Assembly: GCF_000003815.2 (NCBI RefSeq)
Contig: NC_049995.1
Span: 18,553,319-18,617,318, forward strand
From: Branchiostoma floridae
Lineage: Eukaryota; Chordata; Leptocardii; Amphioxiformes; Branchiostomatidae
DNA length: 64,000 bases
Direction of reading: 5' to 3'
Shown here: positions 1-12,203 of the stretch, piece after piece
Layout: each line of letters begins with the position of its first letter
How positions within the stretch are numbered: the first letter of the stretch is position 1
Notes under the pieces: generated by a model
The model's input: only the letters and a program-made list of their open reading frames with translations
Told to the model about the DNA's origin: nothing
Databases searched by the model: none
Program-made: the position numbers and the translations under genes

Positions 1-456
1 CAGGCATTAGTGTGCACTGAATGGTGCTCAGTCCCCAGATGTTATAAAAATTAACGGTGGTAGTTTAATATGATTACAGTGAAATTTTTTCTTGTCAGAT
101 TATCAGAAAGAACACAGTATCAACTCAGTAAGCTGTAACAAGGTTTGAACTGCTCATGCGCACGGCCAAGGGAGAAGGCCCCTGATTTGTAGTTCTTGTT
201 TCTTCAGACACATGTCAAGACGTGTTTTCGTCATGTCTCCGGGCCTTCAACTTAGAGGGATTGTCCACAATGCATCGACCAAATGCATCACATTTCAAAA
301 TGCAGAAATTAATTTATTCTTTAACCTTGTACCCTGCATAAATTGCTATATGTATGTGGCTACCATCTTGTAGCTATATGTACGTCGTACCCTTTTAGAC
401 GTACAACGTGTGCAGAGTAAGATCGGCCCAGTGACGTTTTATCGTCTGTTTTCAGG
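1..456 (+). other. 3' part of gene 1 leader intron
   Basis: This stretch resembles the ends of the leader introns of genes 2, 6 and 7. It runs into the acceptor TTTTCAG at 449-455, one base before the gene 1 ATG. The leader exon and promoter of gene 1 lie left of the window. I see no coding sequence here; the antisense ORF at 360-662 is a shadow of the DED exon. Confidence 0.7.
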
Positions 457-3400
457 ATGGCAGGTCCGGTCCGAGAACGAGTCACTGCTGCCGACAGGCG
501 CCATTTTGATTTTATGGAAACTTTGCTCCGTATTTCCGATGAACTCACAGAAGAGGAAACACAAAACGTGAAGCTGTTCTGCCGACACCTGATCCCCAGA
601 GGCCATGCGGAACAACTCAGACGGGCGGTGGACGTTTTCAACAAACTGATAGACCTGGACAAGATCGACCAGGAGAATCTCGACTTTATTGAAGAGATCT
701 TAGAAAGAATCGGACGACAGGACCTGATTCGGGACGTTCTGCGGCGGTTCCAGCCGCCTGACCGAGAGATTCCAGAGAATCCCGAACTGCAGCCGGGGAC
801 AAGTCAGCATGGCCAGGGAGCAAATGCAGAAGGTAAGTATCAACTAACATGCAAGAAAATTGTGGATAAGCCTCAAACAAACAAAAATTCAATATTTGTA
901 CAACTTGCTCAGCACCTTGTCTAGAAAGACATTTTAAGGAATTTGCTTAAATCCAACTAGTAATAAAAATCGACAGAGACAATTTTGCGGACTTATGTTA
1001 AATTGACATAAGCATATGTATACTTGATGATTGCAGGAAATGCGACCTCCAACGCCTATGTTGTCGTTCACGGCCAAGTGCGCATGATCCAGGAAACTCT
1101 AGATCGTCTTAGAAACAACATAGCAAGGTTATCTGGCACTAGAAGGTCACAGGTCAAGTACAGAGGTCACAAGAAGCACAAGAGCATCCTGGTGCACTTC
1201 TCCATACCGCGGGAGAACACGGCGGTGCTAAGGCACATGGCGGATCACTCCGACCCGAGACTTGTCTACATGGGCGTCAAGTCACTGCAGATCGATGCTG
1301 AGGTACCCATCCAAATCACACAGGGGGCGCCTGTGTTTGGTGAGTTGACCTTTTTTTCTCTTCATATGCACTCATTTGTCATTTCAGGGCTAAGGTCTGT
1401 GAACTATATGGCTACTGAATCAGATATAACAGCGTTGAATTGGTATCCATCTTCATATGCACCAAATGTTTGAATTGCAGACTATCGAAGCAACTATAGA
1501 TGTCAAAGAAAACAAAATGCCTTAATGTGTCAAATCAGCCAATTCGTAACAGTGCTTTCGGAAAATCTACCATGGCCACATGACTGAAATTGCTAACACG
1601 TCTACGAGACAAATAGACAGAGATGTGGACCTCATCTACACTTTGATAATAAGGACATGATGATGTACGAGATGTCATACTAGTCCATATGTTTCATGGT
1701 GTCATATATCTTTCACTAATGTGTTCCAGATGTCAAGAGGCAACTGCCTGTTGATGACATCGAGGTGGGATGCAGTACCCAGAACAAACACCAGAGGGCG
1801 GCCCAGATCTGGACCCGCCTGTCTGCCCTGAACCTGTTCTCGGACGCCCTGCCGCTCCATCTGCAGGCAGCCGCGAGTCTGGAGTACCAGGGCTTCTCCT
1901 ACAGCCTGGTCCGGGCTCTGGTGCAGAAGGACCGGCTCAGAGAACACCAGATGAGGCAGGCCATCCAGAACCTCAGGAACGCAGAGGTGGATTCCAACAC
2001 GCTCCGTCAGAAGGCAGAGGTGGATTCCAACACGCTCCGTCAGAAGGCAGAGGTGGATTCCAACACGCTCCGTCAGAAGGCAGAGGTGGATTCCAACACG
2101 CTCCGTCAGAAGGCAGAGGTGGATTCCAACACGCTCCGTCAGAAGGCAGAGGTGGATTCCAAAACGCTCCGTCAGAAGGCAGAAATGGATTCCACCACGA
2201 TCATGACTTTGCGCTCCAAGCTCAACATCACAGAGGACTTTGCGCTCCAAGCTCAACATCACAGAGAACAGGCTGAAGGAGGCTCTTGAGACGATCTCAG
2301 TTCTTGAAGAAAAGCTGCAGCAGGCTCAAGAATACGCAGAGAAAGCCGCCAAGCAGGTAACATCGCACAGGACAGAGTACAGGGGAGAGAAGCCGCCTGG
2401 AGGTTGGCCACAGGGGTACAGGGGAGAGAAGCCGCCTGGAGGCTGGCCACAGGAGTACAGGGGAGAGAAGCCGCCTGGAGGCTGGCCGGCACAGGTGGAG
2501 AATGCAGATGCAGCTACACAGACACACCTAACGGACCCTGTTGGTACTACAGGAATACCTGGAGGTGTGGGTGACAAGCTTGGAGCAGACCCGACTGTAA
2601 AGGAAGAAGACGGGAAAACTCCAAGACAAGACTCTGGCAGTGGGAGCAATGAAAAAGAGGATGTTCTCGGTACAGAAGCACCCGAGCAAGAGCGCCACAC
2701 AGCGGGGACAGAAGGAGCGGCACCTGGCTCTACTGGGGACAAGAAACAGGGTGAGATCACTTTTGGTGGGGAAGGATCAGAACCTGGAAAGTTTCGGCTC
2801 CCACGTGGTGTTGTCGTGTCGCCTAGCAACGAGATATTTGTGACTGATATGGGCAACAGGCGAGTCCAAGTCCACAGCACAGAGGGGGTTTACCTGCGCC
2901 ACTTCCCAGCAGTTGTACCGGGTATAGGGGATAATACGATACAGCCACGTGATGTTTGTATGGACGGTAACGGCACGCTGTGGGTAGTGGGGCATGAAGT
3001 GATAGCTGATCATGTTGTACAGTACAGCACGGACGGGACCGCCATGGCGGGGTTTGACTTGAAGAAGATCGATTATGACCGCGGCATTGCAGTAGACATG
3101 CGCACTAACCACATCCTGGTGACTGATCCAGACCAAGGTGAAGTTCAGGTGTTCCGTCCGGACGGCTCCCTGGTGCGGACAGTCCGGCATCCACGGGGTG
3201 AGATGAGACACCCACGGTACGTCACTGTAGACGGGGAAGGGAACATTCTTGTGTCGGACTGGGGCACTCACTGTGTCTACGTGTATGACGAGTCCGGGAA
3301 GTTCCTGTTCCAGTTCGGAGGTCGGGGAAGTAGTGAAGGTCAGCTGACGTATCCCGGCGGCATCTGTACAGACAGCTCGGGGCACATCCTCGTGGCGGAC

Positions 3401-3559
3401 TCTGGGAACGAGAGGGTTCAGATCTTCACACGTCACGGCGAGTTTGTCCGGACCGTCCGTACTGGGTCTGATCCGGAAAGCCTGGCTGTGGGACCGGAAG
3501 GGCAGCTGGTTGTCATCAATTCTTTTAACTGTACTGTGACTGTATATCCCAACTATTAG
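457..3559 (+). CDS. Gene 1: DED / conserved alpha-beta domain / coiled coil / NHL protein, frameshifted
   Basis: Exons are 457-832, 1037-1339 and 1730-3559; all introns are GT-AG and phase 1. The DED is residues about 16-98, with the RxDL motif (RQDL, 87-90) typical of the fold. The second exon encodes the 101-aa conserved domain (about 126-227). The last exon carries seven 11-residue coiled-coil repeats (AEVDSNTLRQK type), three 13-residue EYRGEKPPGGWPQ repeats and an NHL propeller (2751-3556). A 31-bp tandem duplication (2205-2235 and 2236-2266) shifts the frame, so the conceptual product stops at 2287-2289 after 412 aa and lacks the propeller. The downstream frame is open for 439 codons, so the lesion is recent, polymorphic or an assembly error. 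There is no DD exon in the 204-bp first intron. The start is chosen because a splice acceptor abuts this ATG in every paralogue. By family this would be a cytosolic death-fold signalling protein; the role is inferred. Confidence 0.8.
1981..2204 (+). repeat. 33-bp coding minisatellite in gene 1
   Basis: Six full 33-bp copies (1981-2178) plus a diverged seventh encode AEVDSNTLRQK-type hendecads. Five copies are identical at the protein level, the sixth has Lys for Asn, and the last runs into the invariant IMTLRSK segment. An 11-residue period suits an extended alpha-helical coiled coil. This is the longest run in the array; paralogues have two to four copies. Confidence 0.95.
2375..2491 (+). 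repeat. 39-bp coding minisatellite in gene 1
   Basis: Three 39-bp copies encode the 13-residue unit EYRGEKPPGGWPQ, rich in Gly and Pro and so probably an extended flexible linker between coiled coil and propeller. Confidence 0.93.
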
Positions 3560-4513
3560 TCATACTGCACTTTGGAGAAGGCTTTTATTTTGTTTCTTGG
3601 TCTCTACTGCACACGCTCTGTACAGCCCCTGGACGAAGAGTGCCTTTTTTCCATTCCACCCAAATTAGATTTTTGATCAACGTCACTTGATCATGGATTG
3701 TTCACAATCTGACGATAAACGCTCAAAGCCGTTCGGCTTTCTTTCCGCTTGTTGAAAGGAATTTTATATATTCCATTCTTTATCTAATTTAAATACATTC
3801 TAGGAGAAGATAACCCTTACATTGCACAAATATAGGTAAATACATTTTAAAAATGTTAAGGACTTTTAACTAATAGTAGGAAATAGGAATCATACTTAAA
3901 AATCTAAATGTTGATTCATCGTTATGTGTGTACCTTGATTTATGCATTTGAAGCCATTGTTTTATGTCCTTCAATGCTCATAATACCTTTTAATGTAATT
4001 GCTCATGCAACATCCATGCAACAGTCGGTTAATCTTTAAATGATGATTGTCTTGAACCCATCTTGACGTGTCGAGTTGGTTACAGATTTAGCAGCAGCAG
4101 ACGAATACACTAACAGAAAAAGGATTGATTAATGGATGATTTGTAAATAGCTTTTCATACTCAAGCCTTCAAGGGTCTTCCATCGCCATGGATTCCTTAA
4201 ACGTTTAAAAGACGGATTGAAGATAAGGAAGGTGGCAGCTTCGTCGCTGAGACTGTGGTGACGTCATGACTTAGCCGATGATAACGAGTATCTAAACAGC
4301 AGTTTGTCATTGATGGCGGTACAGGATACGTGATATGTTTCACCTGTAACATCATCATGTATTATCAGCTGAACAATTACATACAACATATAAGTCTCGG
4401 CACCATCTCTAAAGATCACACATTAACGCGTCTTTGCTATCAGCGGTTGAATTTTTCGGAATTGAATTGAAATGGATACTTTACGATGCCGTATTCAGTT
4501 TTACACCAATAAA
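3560..4513 (+). terminator. Gene 1 3' UTR and poly(A) signal
   Basis: No ORF of interest. The sequence aligns by eye with the 3' flanks of the other genes, most closely with gene 7 (46259-47184). It ends in AATAAA at 4508-4513, followed by a T/G-rich stretch. A full CRE (TGACGTCA) lies near 4260 within the conserved block. Confidence 0.65.
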
Positions 4514-5232
4514 AGCTCTGCTTTCTTTGCATAAATGATCATAGTCCTTTGTGGTGGACTACGGACATGCATCAGGACACCTCAGCACAGCAGTTGTGTT
4601 GGATCTTTCATACCCTAGTGTGCCTCATGCCTCAAGGTAACATATACAGACATCGATGCCTGTCCGCCATGACAGTCAGACCAAAACAGAACACACCTTC
4701 TTTGTCTTCTTTACCTTCTTTCCACTAAGACAATTTTACCCACGTCTCTCTGAGGTCGTTACATTCCTTACCATAACCGTAGCCACTCAGTACAGCATGA
4801 TACCTAACGTCCTAAAGCTCACAAGGCCTATCCAACGATACATGGCTGATATGCGGGAGCTAACAACAGTTTCAATAGAAAGGAATGTGCTTTTTTTGAG
4901 CGTTGCAGGGATGGCTACTGACTCCTCTGTGTGTTTCCAGCACGGCCATAGCGTACAGAGGCCAAGTTTATTTTACTCCCGTCGGCCTTTGCGCCAGTAA
5001 TCTACCTGACAGGAACACGGAAGTACTGCAGCAACTGAAGCGCGTCGCGCGGACTATAGTTAGCCGTACTACGAGTCTTTTCAAATAGATCAACGCGCTT
5101 AGAGTACGGTTATGGGGAGTCCTCTGTCAATGGACCGAGAACACAGTTAAGCGTACAAACAGATTTATGCTAAAAAAACTTGCGGCTTGCACGTTGCACC
5201 TTAAGGCGTCCTTCGTACTATTCTTCACACAG
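4514..5232 (+). promoter_or_regulatory. Promoter region and leader exon of gene 2 (class B)
   Basis: The block ends in the donor CACACAG/GTGAGA (exon end 5232), matching the donor of every other leader exon. Upstream it is nearly identical to 47231-47897 of gene 8 but unlike the TATA-containing leaders of genes 3-6, so I call it class B. I see no convincing TATA box. The small ORFs here (4656-5000, 4903-5088) have no recognisable domain and are probably chance. Confidence 0.55.
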
Positions 5233-6645
5233 GTGAGATCTCACACCTGCTTTACTTTACGGTAACTTGGCATGTCAGCAAGGAGGTCGTTTTAGGTCAA
5301 AGTCTCAAAAGCCTGTATGTTATCTTTAGACCTTAATCCTTATGTGTATAAGAACAATTGATATCTTGTATCAAAAGAAAACATAGGAAAATTCAAGAAG
5401 TTCTCATTATATTGGAAGGTGAACAGGTATCTGATATTCTTAAACATGGATATATTCTTAGCCAAACTCTCCGTTAAGGGATAGACCGGTCGGTAGGTAT
5501 GCACAGTTACCTTTTTAATATTCTTCTTAATGTGAACAAGAAGTTAAACATGTAAATATGTTCTTGGTGGCACTGAGGGCCTCTGGGCGCCATAAACAAT
5601 GACTCCACCCCTCGCCAGGCCTTTGTGACTTGTCACCGGTGCTGAACAGAGCAAACATCACGAAGCCTGTGAGCTAATAATGGCGACATATTTGTCTTTG
5701 GTGCTACACTTGGCATGTTAAACTGCAGTTTTACGCCTGCAATTTGAATAGTATAATTCATAATAAAAATTAAGATGATATCGATGAACCTGTTAGTATT
5801 ATGTTATTTGTGACAAGGACATCAGTGTCCTGATCTCTGCCCCACCCCTCGGCACGTCCGCGTGACGTGTTAATGATTGTTGGGCAAAACAAACTCTCCG
5901 GAGTCGGTGTGTTGACGTCATGGGGAGGGCCAATCAATGGAAAAATAAACAATTACACCACGGGTACAAATTAGCCTTAGTGATGAATAAACGGTGCTTA
6001 CTCCACAGATGCTTACGTTGGTACTAAAATGAATTCTTATAATTAATAATTTATAACAATCTTAAACTTAAACCCAGCGTTGGCGAGATGCTTTATATGT
6101 TTGAAGACATAGATGGGTTCGCATGTCAAACATTTTACAGCTGCAGTTAAATAGTCTATGTTCTATGAGTAAAAATGTTATTTGTGGTGAGGGATTGCCA
6201 TGATCTCTGTCCGCGTGACGTGTTAATGATTGATGGACAAAACAAACTCTCCGGAGTGGTCTGAGCTGACGTCACGAGAGGTCAAGGTACTCGGGAGATT
6301 TACAAACAAAAGCTCAGAAAATTCCCCTAGACTAGACCGTCAGACGATGACCTCTGACCTGCTTCACCTTGCTCCAGAATAATAATAGTCAGCGTGCTCC
6401 TACTATACTACTCATATTGCCCACAATGCATCTCACTGTGAATACATATTTGGAAATTAACTGAAATGCAGAAAAAGTTCTTAGTCTTTGACCTATTGCT
6501 CTGCATAAGTCAGAAAAAAATCAGTGTGTCTACAAGACGCACAATGTGTGCAGAATACTCTCAGTCCAGTGACATTTTATCGTCTTTTTACAGGTGTCTG
6601 GAATAGGATATGTTCAGTGACAGTGACGTTTCGTCTGTATTCAGG
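5233..6645 (+). other. Gene 2 leader intron with two GC-box/CRE repeats
   Basis: The intron runs from the donor at 5233 to the acceptor one base before the ATG (6644/6645). It contains the TTTTAGGTCAA block near 5290 shared by all leader introns. Two copies of the about 100-bp regulatory-looking repeat (about 5814-5930 and 6196-6285) carry TGACGTCA at 5913-5920 and 6267-6274. Confidence 0.6.
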
Positions 6646-9600
6646 ATGGCAGGTCCGGTCCGAGTAAGTAGAGTCACAGCTGCCGACAGGCGCCATTTTG
6701 ATTTTGTCCAAACTTTGCTCCGTATTTCCAAAGAGCTCACAGAAGAGGAAACGGCAACCATGAAGTTGTTCTGCCTGCATCTGATCCCTAAAGGTCAGAG
6801 GGCACAACTCAAGCGGATAGTGGATGTATTTCACAAGCTGATGGAACTGGACAAAATTGACCAGGAAAACTTGGAATTCATAGAAGAGATCTTGGAAAGA
6901 ATCGGACGACAGGACCTGATTCGGGACGTTCTGCGGCGGTTCCAGCCTCCTGACCGAGAGATTCCGGAAAATCCAGAACTCCAGCCTGAAAACCCCGAGT
7001 TTCAGCCGGAAAACCCCGAACTGCAGCCGGAAAATCCCGAGTTTCAGCCGGAAAACCCCGAACTGCAGCCGGAAAATCCCGAGTTTCAGCCGGAAAACCC
7101 CGAACTGCAGCCGGAAAACCCCGAAAACCAGCCGGAAACCCCCGAACTCCAGCCGGGAGCAAGTCTGTTAGGGACGACAGCAGAAGGTGAGTCACATGTG
7201 GTGGATTTTAAGCCCCACACAACACTGTCTGTACAACTGGCCATACATCTCGTCCTGAAGTACTTTTTCAACACTATTTACGCTTGGGGAGGGCTTAAAC
7301 TCCCCGCGTCAACTTTGAGGCTAGAAAACTTTTCTTAAACTTTTATTGTGAACAATTTTAGGATAATAGATAGTATTTTTTTCCATTTTTCGTGTTGCCA
7401 TGGCAACGGGTTTCTGACAATCATATTATACAAGAATCACAAATTCTGGTTAAAGCCACGAGGTTTCTAAGTTTTCTTGCTAATATAATCTAATATAACA
7501 TTCATAATTGAATATTCGTAATTCATACTAGTGTGATAACGTAATCTGTCACAATCCCAAACGGTGAAAAATGACACAAGGTTTTAATCAAGTCGTTGTC
7601 ACTCGACTATCATTATTAATTTGTACAAAAGCTTCAAAGGAACGTTTTCAGTCTTCTTTATGGTATTTGCTTGATATATGTGGAATAGAATGTATTTACA
7701 GAATCTAAGGTTGCAGATCTAAGATTCAGGATTTCAAAGGAGACCAAAAATACCTATGACTTATGATTTATTTTTACACCATTGCGGTTGCATTTGACAA
7801 CACAAGTCTATAATAAGTCTATTGGACAACATTTCTCTCGTTACATTTTTGTTTAATACAGTACTAAGTCTAAGAGAAATCAATCCTTATTTACACAGTT
7901 TTAGTTAATGAAAACACATATATGACGTCATGTAGTGCAACAATACATGGTTTACATATCCGGGCGATTTTATATTGTGTTGTACAATAAGCTGCACTTT
8001 AGCCCTTGTCTAAAATTTTGCAGCTTTTAGTGCGTCGTGTGATAAACCGAATCATCTCATCTCCTTACGAATGACTTTGGCCCTTTTGTATTCGTGTTTG
8101 TTTCAGGTGACGTGCAGGGATATTTTGACGATGTCATCGAAGAAGTCAGCTACAAGTGGGACGACCTGGCCTGGAAGCTGGGATTTCATGATAACGAAAT
8201 CAAAGTAATCCGAGACTTGGAGCGTGACCATGACCACAGGTGCAGGGAAATGCTGACCAGGTGGGGAAACAGGGAGGGAAGGGGAGCAACTCTACAGGTG
8301 CTGATCCAAGCCCTAAAGAACATTGGTGAAACTCGGACAGCAGAGAGCCTAGAAGGTTTGTATTATCGTCGCTTTGTAAGAAATATCACCATCACGATCT
8401 AGCAGTTCTATAGCAAATTAAAAGGATTAGGCTATTAATATATTACTCTCAACCCAGTTAGAAACGCTTAGAAACCTTTTGATTTTTTTTTAAACAACAC
8501 AAACTTATTATTGATTATTGTTTGCAGGACCTACAACCTCCAACACCTACGTGGTTGTGCACGGCACAGTGCGCATGATCCAGGAAACTCTAGATCACCT
8601 TAAAAACTGCCTGGCAGCGTTAATTGGCACGAGAAGGTCACAGGTCAAGTTCAGAGGTTACAAGAAGCACAAGAGCATCCTGGTGCACTTCTCCATACCG
8701 CGGGAGATCACGGCGGTGCTGAGGCACATGGCGGATCACTCCGACCCGAGACTTGTCTACATGGGCGTCAAGTCACTGCAGATCGACGCTGAAGTTCCCA
8801 TCAAAGTCCAACAGGGGGCGCCGCTGTATGGTGAGCTGACTTCTTTTAGTCTTCATTTGTTCTCTGTCAATTTTAGACTTTTGCAGGTCCATCATCAAAG
8901 AATATGGATTTCATATCCAGTTGCATGAGTAACTAATGGTGTATCAAATTACCTGGATGTCTAATCCTTATCGACGTTCAATGTGGGTTTAAATTTTCTC
9001 TTGCAGAAGAACCATCAAAGACACTATAGATCTTGAAGAGAAACAGAATGTTTCCTTTTAAAAAATCTGCAGTCCATATTATTCCAGTACTTGCCGACCA
9101 TTTCCCATATGCCTGAAACTGCTAGTACCTACAAGTTAGACATGTAAATAGCGATATTTACTTCAACTGTACATGTACTTGGACAAGCAGTCGTTGTACG
9201 TGATGCCATTTCAAACCCTATGTTTTATGATGTCATATCTCTTTCACTGGTGCGTTCCAGTTATCAAGAGACGACTGCCCGTTGATGACATCGAGGTGGG
9301 CTGCAGTACACGCACCAAACACCAGAGGGTGCCCCACAACTGGACCCGTCTGTCTGCCCTGAACCTGTTCTCGGACGCCCTGCCGCTCCATCTGCAGGCA
9401 GCCGCGAGTCTGGAGTACCAGGGCTTCTCCTACAGCCTGGTCCGGGCTCTGGTGCAGAAGGACCGGCTCAGAGAACACCAGATGAGGCAGGCCATCCAGA
9501 ACCTCAGGAACGCAGAGGTGGATTCCAACATGCTCCGTCAGAAGGCAGAGGTGGATTCCAACACGATCATGACTTTGCGCTCCAAGCTTAACATCACAGA

Positions 9601-11008
9601 GAACAGGCTGAAGGAGGCTCTTGAGACGATCGCAGTTCTTGAAGAAAAGCTGCAGCAGGCTCAAGAAAACTCAGAGAAAGCCGCCAAGCAGCTGGCATCC
9701 CACGTGACGGAGTACAGGGGAGAGAAGCCGCCTGGAGGCTGGCCACAGGAGTACAGGGGAGAGAAGCCGCCTGGAGGCTGGCCACAGGAGTACAGGGGAG
9801 AGAAGCCGCCTGGAGGCTTGCCGCAGGAGTACAGGGGAGAGAAGCCGCCTGGAGGCTGGCCACAGGAGTACAGGGGAGAGAAGCCATATGGAGACTGGCC
9901 ACAGGAGTACAGGGGAGAGACAGCGCCAAGTAGTGGTTCGGCAGAGGTCAAGAAGGCAGACGCAGCTACACATACATACCTAGCGGGTCCTGTTGGTACT
10001 GCATGGGGACCTGGCGATGTGGGTGACAAGCTTGGAGAAGACCCGCCTGTAAAGAAAGAAGACAGAAAAACTCAAATACAAGACTCTGCAAGTGTGGGCG
10101 ATGGAAAAGAGGCTGTTCTCTGTACAGAATCACCCGAGCAAGAGCGCCACACAGCGGGGACAGAAGGAGTGGCACCCTGCTCTATTGGGGACATGAAACA
10201 GGGTGTGATCACTTTTGGTGGGGAAGGATCAGAACCGGGAAAGTTTGTGAACCCGCGCGGCGTTGTCGTGTCGCCTAGCAACGAGATATTTGTGGCTGAT
10301 CACAACAACAGGCGAGTCCAAGTCCACAGCACAGAGGGGGTTTACCTGCGCCACTTCCCAGGAGTTGTACCGGGTACAGGGGATAAGGTCATGAAGCCAC
10401 ATGATGTCTGTATGGACGGTAACGGCACGCTGTGGGTAGTGGGGTGGGGAGAGACAGCCGACCATGTTTTACAGTACAGCACGGACGGGACCGCCATGGC
10501 GGGGTTTGACCTGAAGAAGATCGGTTATTCCCGCGGTATTGCAGTGAACATGCGCACTAACTACATCCTGGAGACTGGGGGCAATAATGAAGTTCATGTG
10601 TTCCGTCCGGACGGCTCCCTGGTGCGGACAGTCCGGCATGCCGAGGGTGGGATGACATGCCCACGGTACATCACTGTGGACGGGGAGGGGAACATTCTTG
10701 TGTCGTACTGGTTCAATCACTGTGTCTACGTGTATGACGAGTCCGGGAAGTTCCTGTTCCAGTTTGGAGGTGAGGGAAGTGGTGAAGGTCAGCTGGATAG
10801 TCCCCTCGGCATCTGCACAGACAGCTCTGGGCACATCCTCGTGGCGGACTATGGGAACGAGAGGATTCAGATCTTCACACGTCACGGCGAGTTTGTCCGA
10901 ACCTTCCGTACTGGATTCAGACCGACAGGCCTGGCTGTGGGACCGGAAGGGCAGCTGGTTGTTACCAGTTATTTGAACGACATTGTGACTGTTTATCCCA
11001 GCTATTAG
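6646..11008 (+). CDS. Gene 2: DED-DD / conserved alpha-beta domain / coiled coil / NHL protein (946 aa, intact)
   Basis: Exons are 6646-7186, 8107-8355, 8528-8830 and 9261-11008; junctions are all phase 1, giving 946 codons plus stop. The DED is residues 17-99 with RQDL. Nine PENPELQ-type heptapeptides occupy about 107-169. The DD exon (181-263) has the WDDLAWKLG core, an acidic/basic second half and a leucine-rich last helix. The conserved 101-aa domain follows (264-364). The last exon gives a helical segment and coiled coil (about 429-510), six EYRGEKPPGGWPQ-type repeats (515-592), an acidic variable linker, and a six-bladed NHL propeller (680-946) whose first strand (VITFGG) and last strand (VTVYPSY) can close the ring. 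DED followed by DD is the order found in FADD. There is no signal peptide or membrane segment, so a cytosolic protein is expected. The in-frame ORF extends upstream to 6610, but that start lies across the splice acceptor and is rejected. Confidence 0.9.
6964..7152 (+). repeat. 21-bp coding minisatellite in gene 2
   Basis: Nine tandem 21-bp copies encode PENPELQ/PENPEFQ heptapeptides, often alternating L and F, with PENPENQ and PETPELQ at the end. They form a Pro/Glu/Asn-rich, probably disordered tether between DED and DD. Gene 8 has ten copies, gene 4 three, and genes 3 and 6 one. Confidence 0.95.
7187..8106 (+). other. Gene 2 intron between DED and DD exons, with RFX-type palindrome
   Basis: This 920-bp intron is nearly identical to that of gene 8 (51118-52040) and similar to gene 4 (23660-24525). 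At 7394-7407 it holds the perfect palindrome GTTGCCATGGCAAC, the textbook X-box bound by RFX factors. Otherwise it is AT-rich and non-coding. Confidence 0.7.
8107..8355 (+). other. Death-domain exon cassette of gene 2
   Basis: This 249-nt exon is phase 1 at both ends and encodes one whole death domain. Key residues are W-D-D-L-A and K-L-G-F near the start, C-R-E-M-L-x-x-W in the middle, and an L-x-x-A-L-x-x-I helix at the end. Because it is symmetric, it can be gained, lost or skipped without a frameshift. The acceptor is TTTCAG and the donor AAG/GTTTGT. Confidence 0.85.
9710..9943 (+). repeat. 39-bp coding minisatellite in gene 2
   Basis: Six 39-bp copies encode EYRGEKPPGGWPQ and variants. 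The last two are degenerate (KPYGDWPQ, then TAPSS), suggesting growth from the 5' side. Confidence 0.93.
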
Positions 11009-12203
11009 TCAAGCAGCACTTTGGAGAAGGCTTTTATTTTGTTTCAACACAAATGAATGAACTTTCCATATTCTCAAACCAGTCCTTTTGCCTACTTTGT
11101 GAACGGGTGGATGGGGAGGGGAACGCTACAGGCTTCCAATGGCCTTTGACCCTGTGTTCATATCAGACAGACAGAAGGTCACGTGTTCTGAACATTTAAG
11201 CCCTCAGTTGTCCTGAACAGATCAGAGAACATGTCGAAAAATTCAAATCCATCTTCATAACGTTTAGAACGAATTATAACATTCCCTGGACGAGAGTTGT
11301 TTTTTTTCCATTCCGCCCAAATTAGATTTTTGATCAACGTCACTTGATCATGGATTGTTCACAATCTGACGATAAACGCTCAAAGCCGCTCAAACCACTC
11401 AAAGCTTTCTTTCCGCTTGTTCAAAAGAATTTGATATATTCCATCCTTTTAGGTAAATTCAATTTAAATACATTCTAGGAGAAGATAACCATTACATTGT
11501 ACAAATATAATTACACAAAATATGTTAAGGACTTCTAACTAATAGCATGAGTCATACGTTAAACTCTAAATGTTGATTTATATTCATGTTTGTACCTTGG
11601 TTTATGCATGTGTACTTAATTTTTCAATGTACTTCCATGCTCATGATACATTTTTATATAATTTAATGTTTTTAATGCATTTTAATGTTTGTTTAACATC
11701 CACGCAAAAGTTGGTGAATCTTTAAAATCTTTAAGTGTCTGGAACCCATCTTGACATGTCGGGTTGGTTACAGATTCAGCAGCAGCAGACGAAGATACTA
11801 ACAGAAAAAGGATTGATTAATTCATGATTTGTAAATAGCCTTTCATACCCAAGCCTCAAAGGGTCTTCCATCGCCATGGATTCCTTAAACGTTGAAAAGA
11901 CGGATTGAAGATAAGGAAGATGGCGGCTTTCTCACTGACTGTGGTGACGTCATGACGTAGCCGATGATAACGAGTATCCAAACAGCAGTTTGCCGATGGC
12001 GGTACAGGATACGTGACATGTTTCACCGGTAACACCACCATGTATTATCAGCTGAACGATTAGATACAACATATAAGTCTCTGCACCATCTCTAAAGATC
12101 ACACATTATAATATATACGTCTTTGGTATCAGCGGTTGAATTTCGGGGGAATTGAATTGAAATGGATACTTTACGATGCTGTATTCAGTTTTACACGAAT
12201 GAA
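11009..12203 (+). terminator. Gene 2 3' UTR and variant poly(A) signal
   Basis: The conserved 3' block ends in AATGAA (12198-12203) where most paralogues have AATAAA. It includes an AAGATGGCGGC stretch near 11928 resembling a YY1 site and a TGACGTCA near 11947. I see no coding sequence. Confidence 0.6.

Noticed and set aside
833-1036. Remnant DD exons in the short introns of genes 1, 3, 5, 6 and 7
   Set aside because: The introns are 182-251 bp and show no similarity to the 249-nt DD exon.
1770-2276. Alternative-frame ORFs through the coiled-coil and Gly/Pro repeats on both strands
   Set aside because: Repeat periods of 33 and 39 bp are multiples of three and keep all frames open; only the AEVDSNTLRQK frame matches the spliced exons.
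2777-3436. Long minus-strand ORFs over the NHL exons (also at 10469-10885, 26340-27002, 45476-46135)
   Set aside because: They mirror the conserved NHL coding strand, recur only because the exons are paralogous, and have no domain of their own.
9261-11008. A classic TRIM-NHL gene with RING and B-box
   Set aside because: No Cys/His zinc-binding pattern of RING or B-box is present in any exon; only coiled coil and NHL resemble TRIM-NHL proteins.
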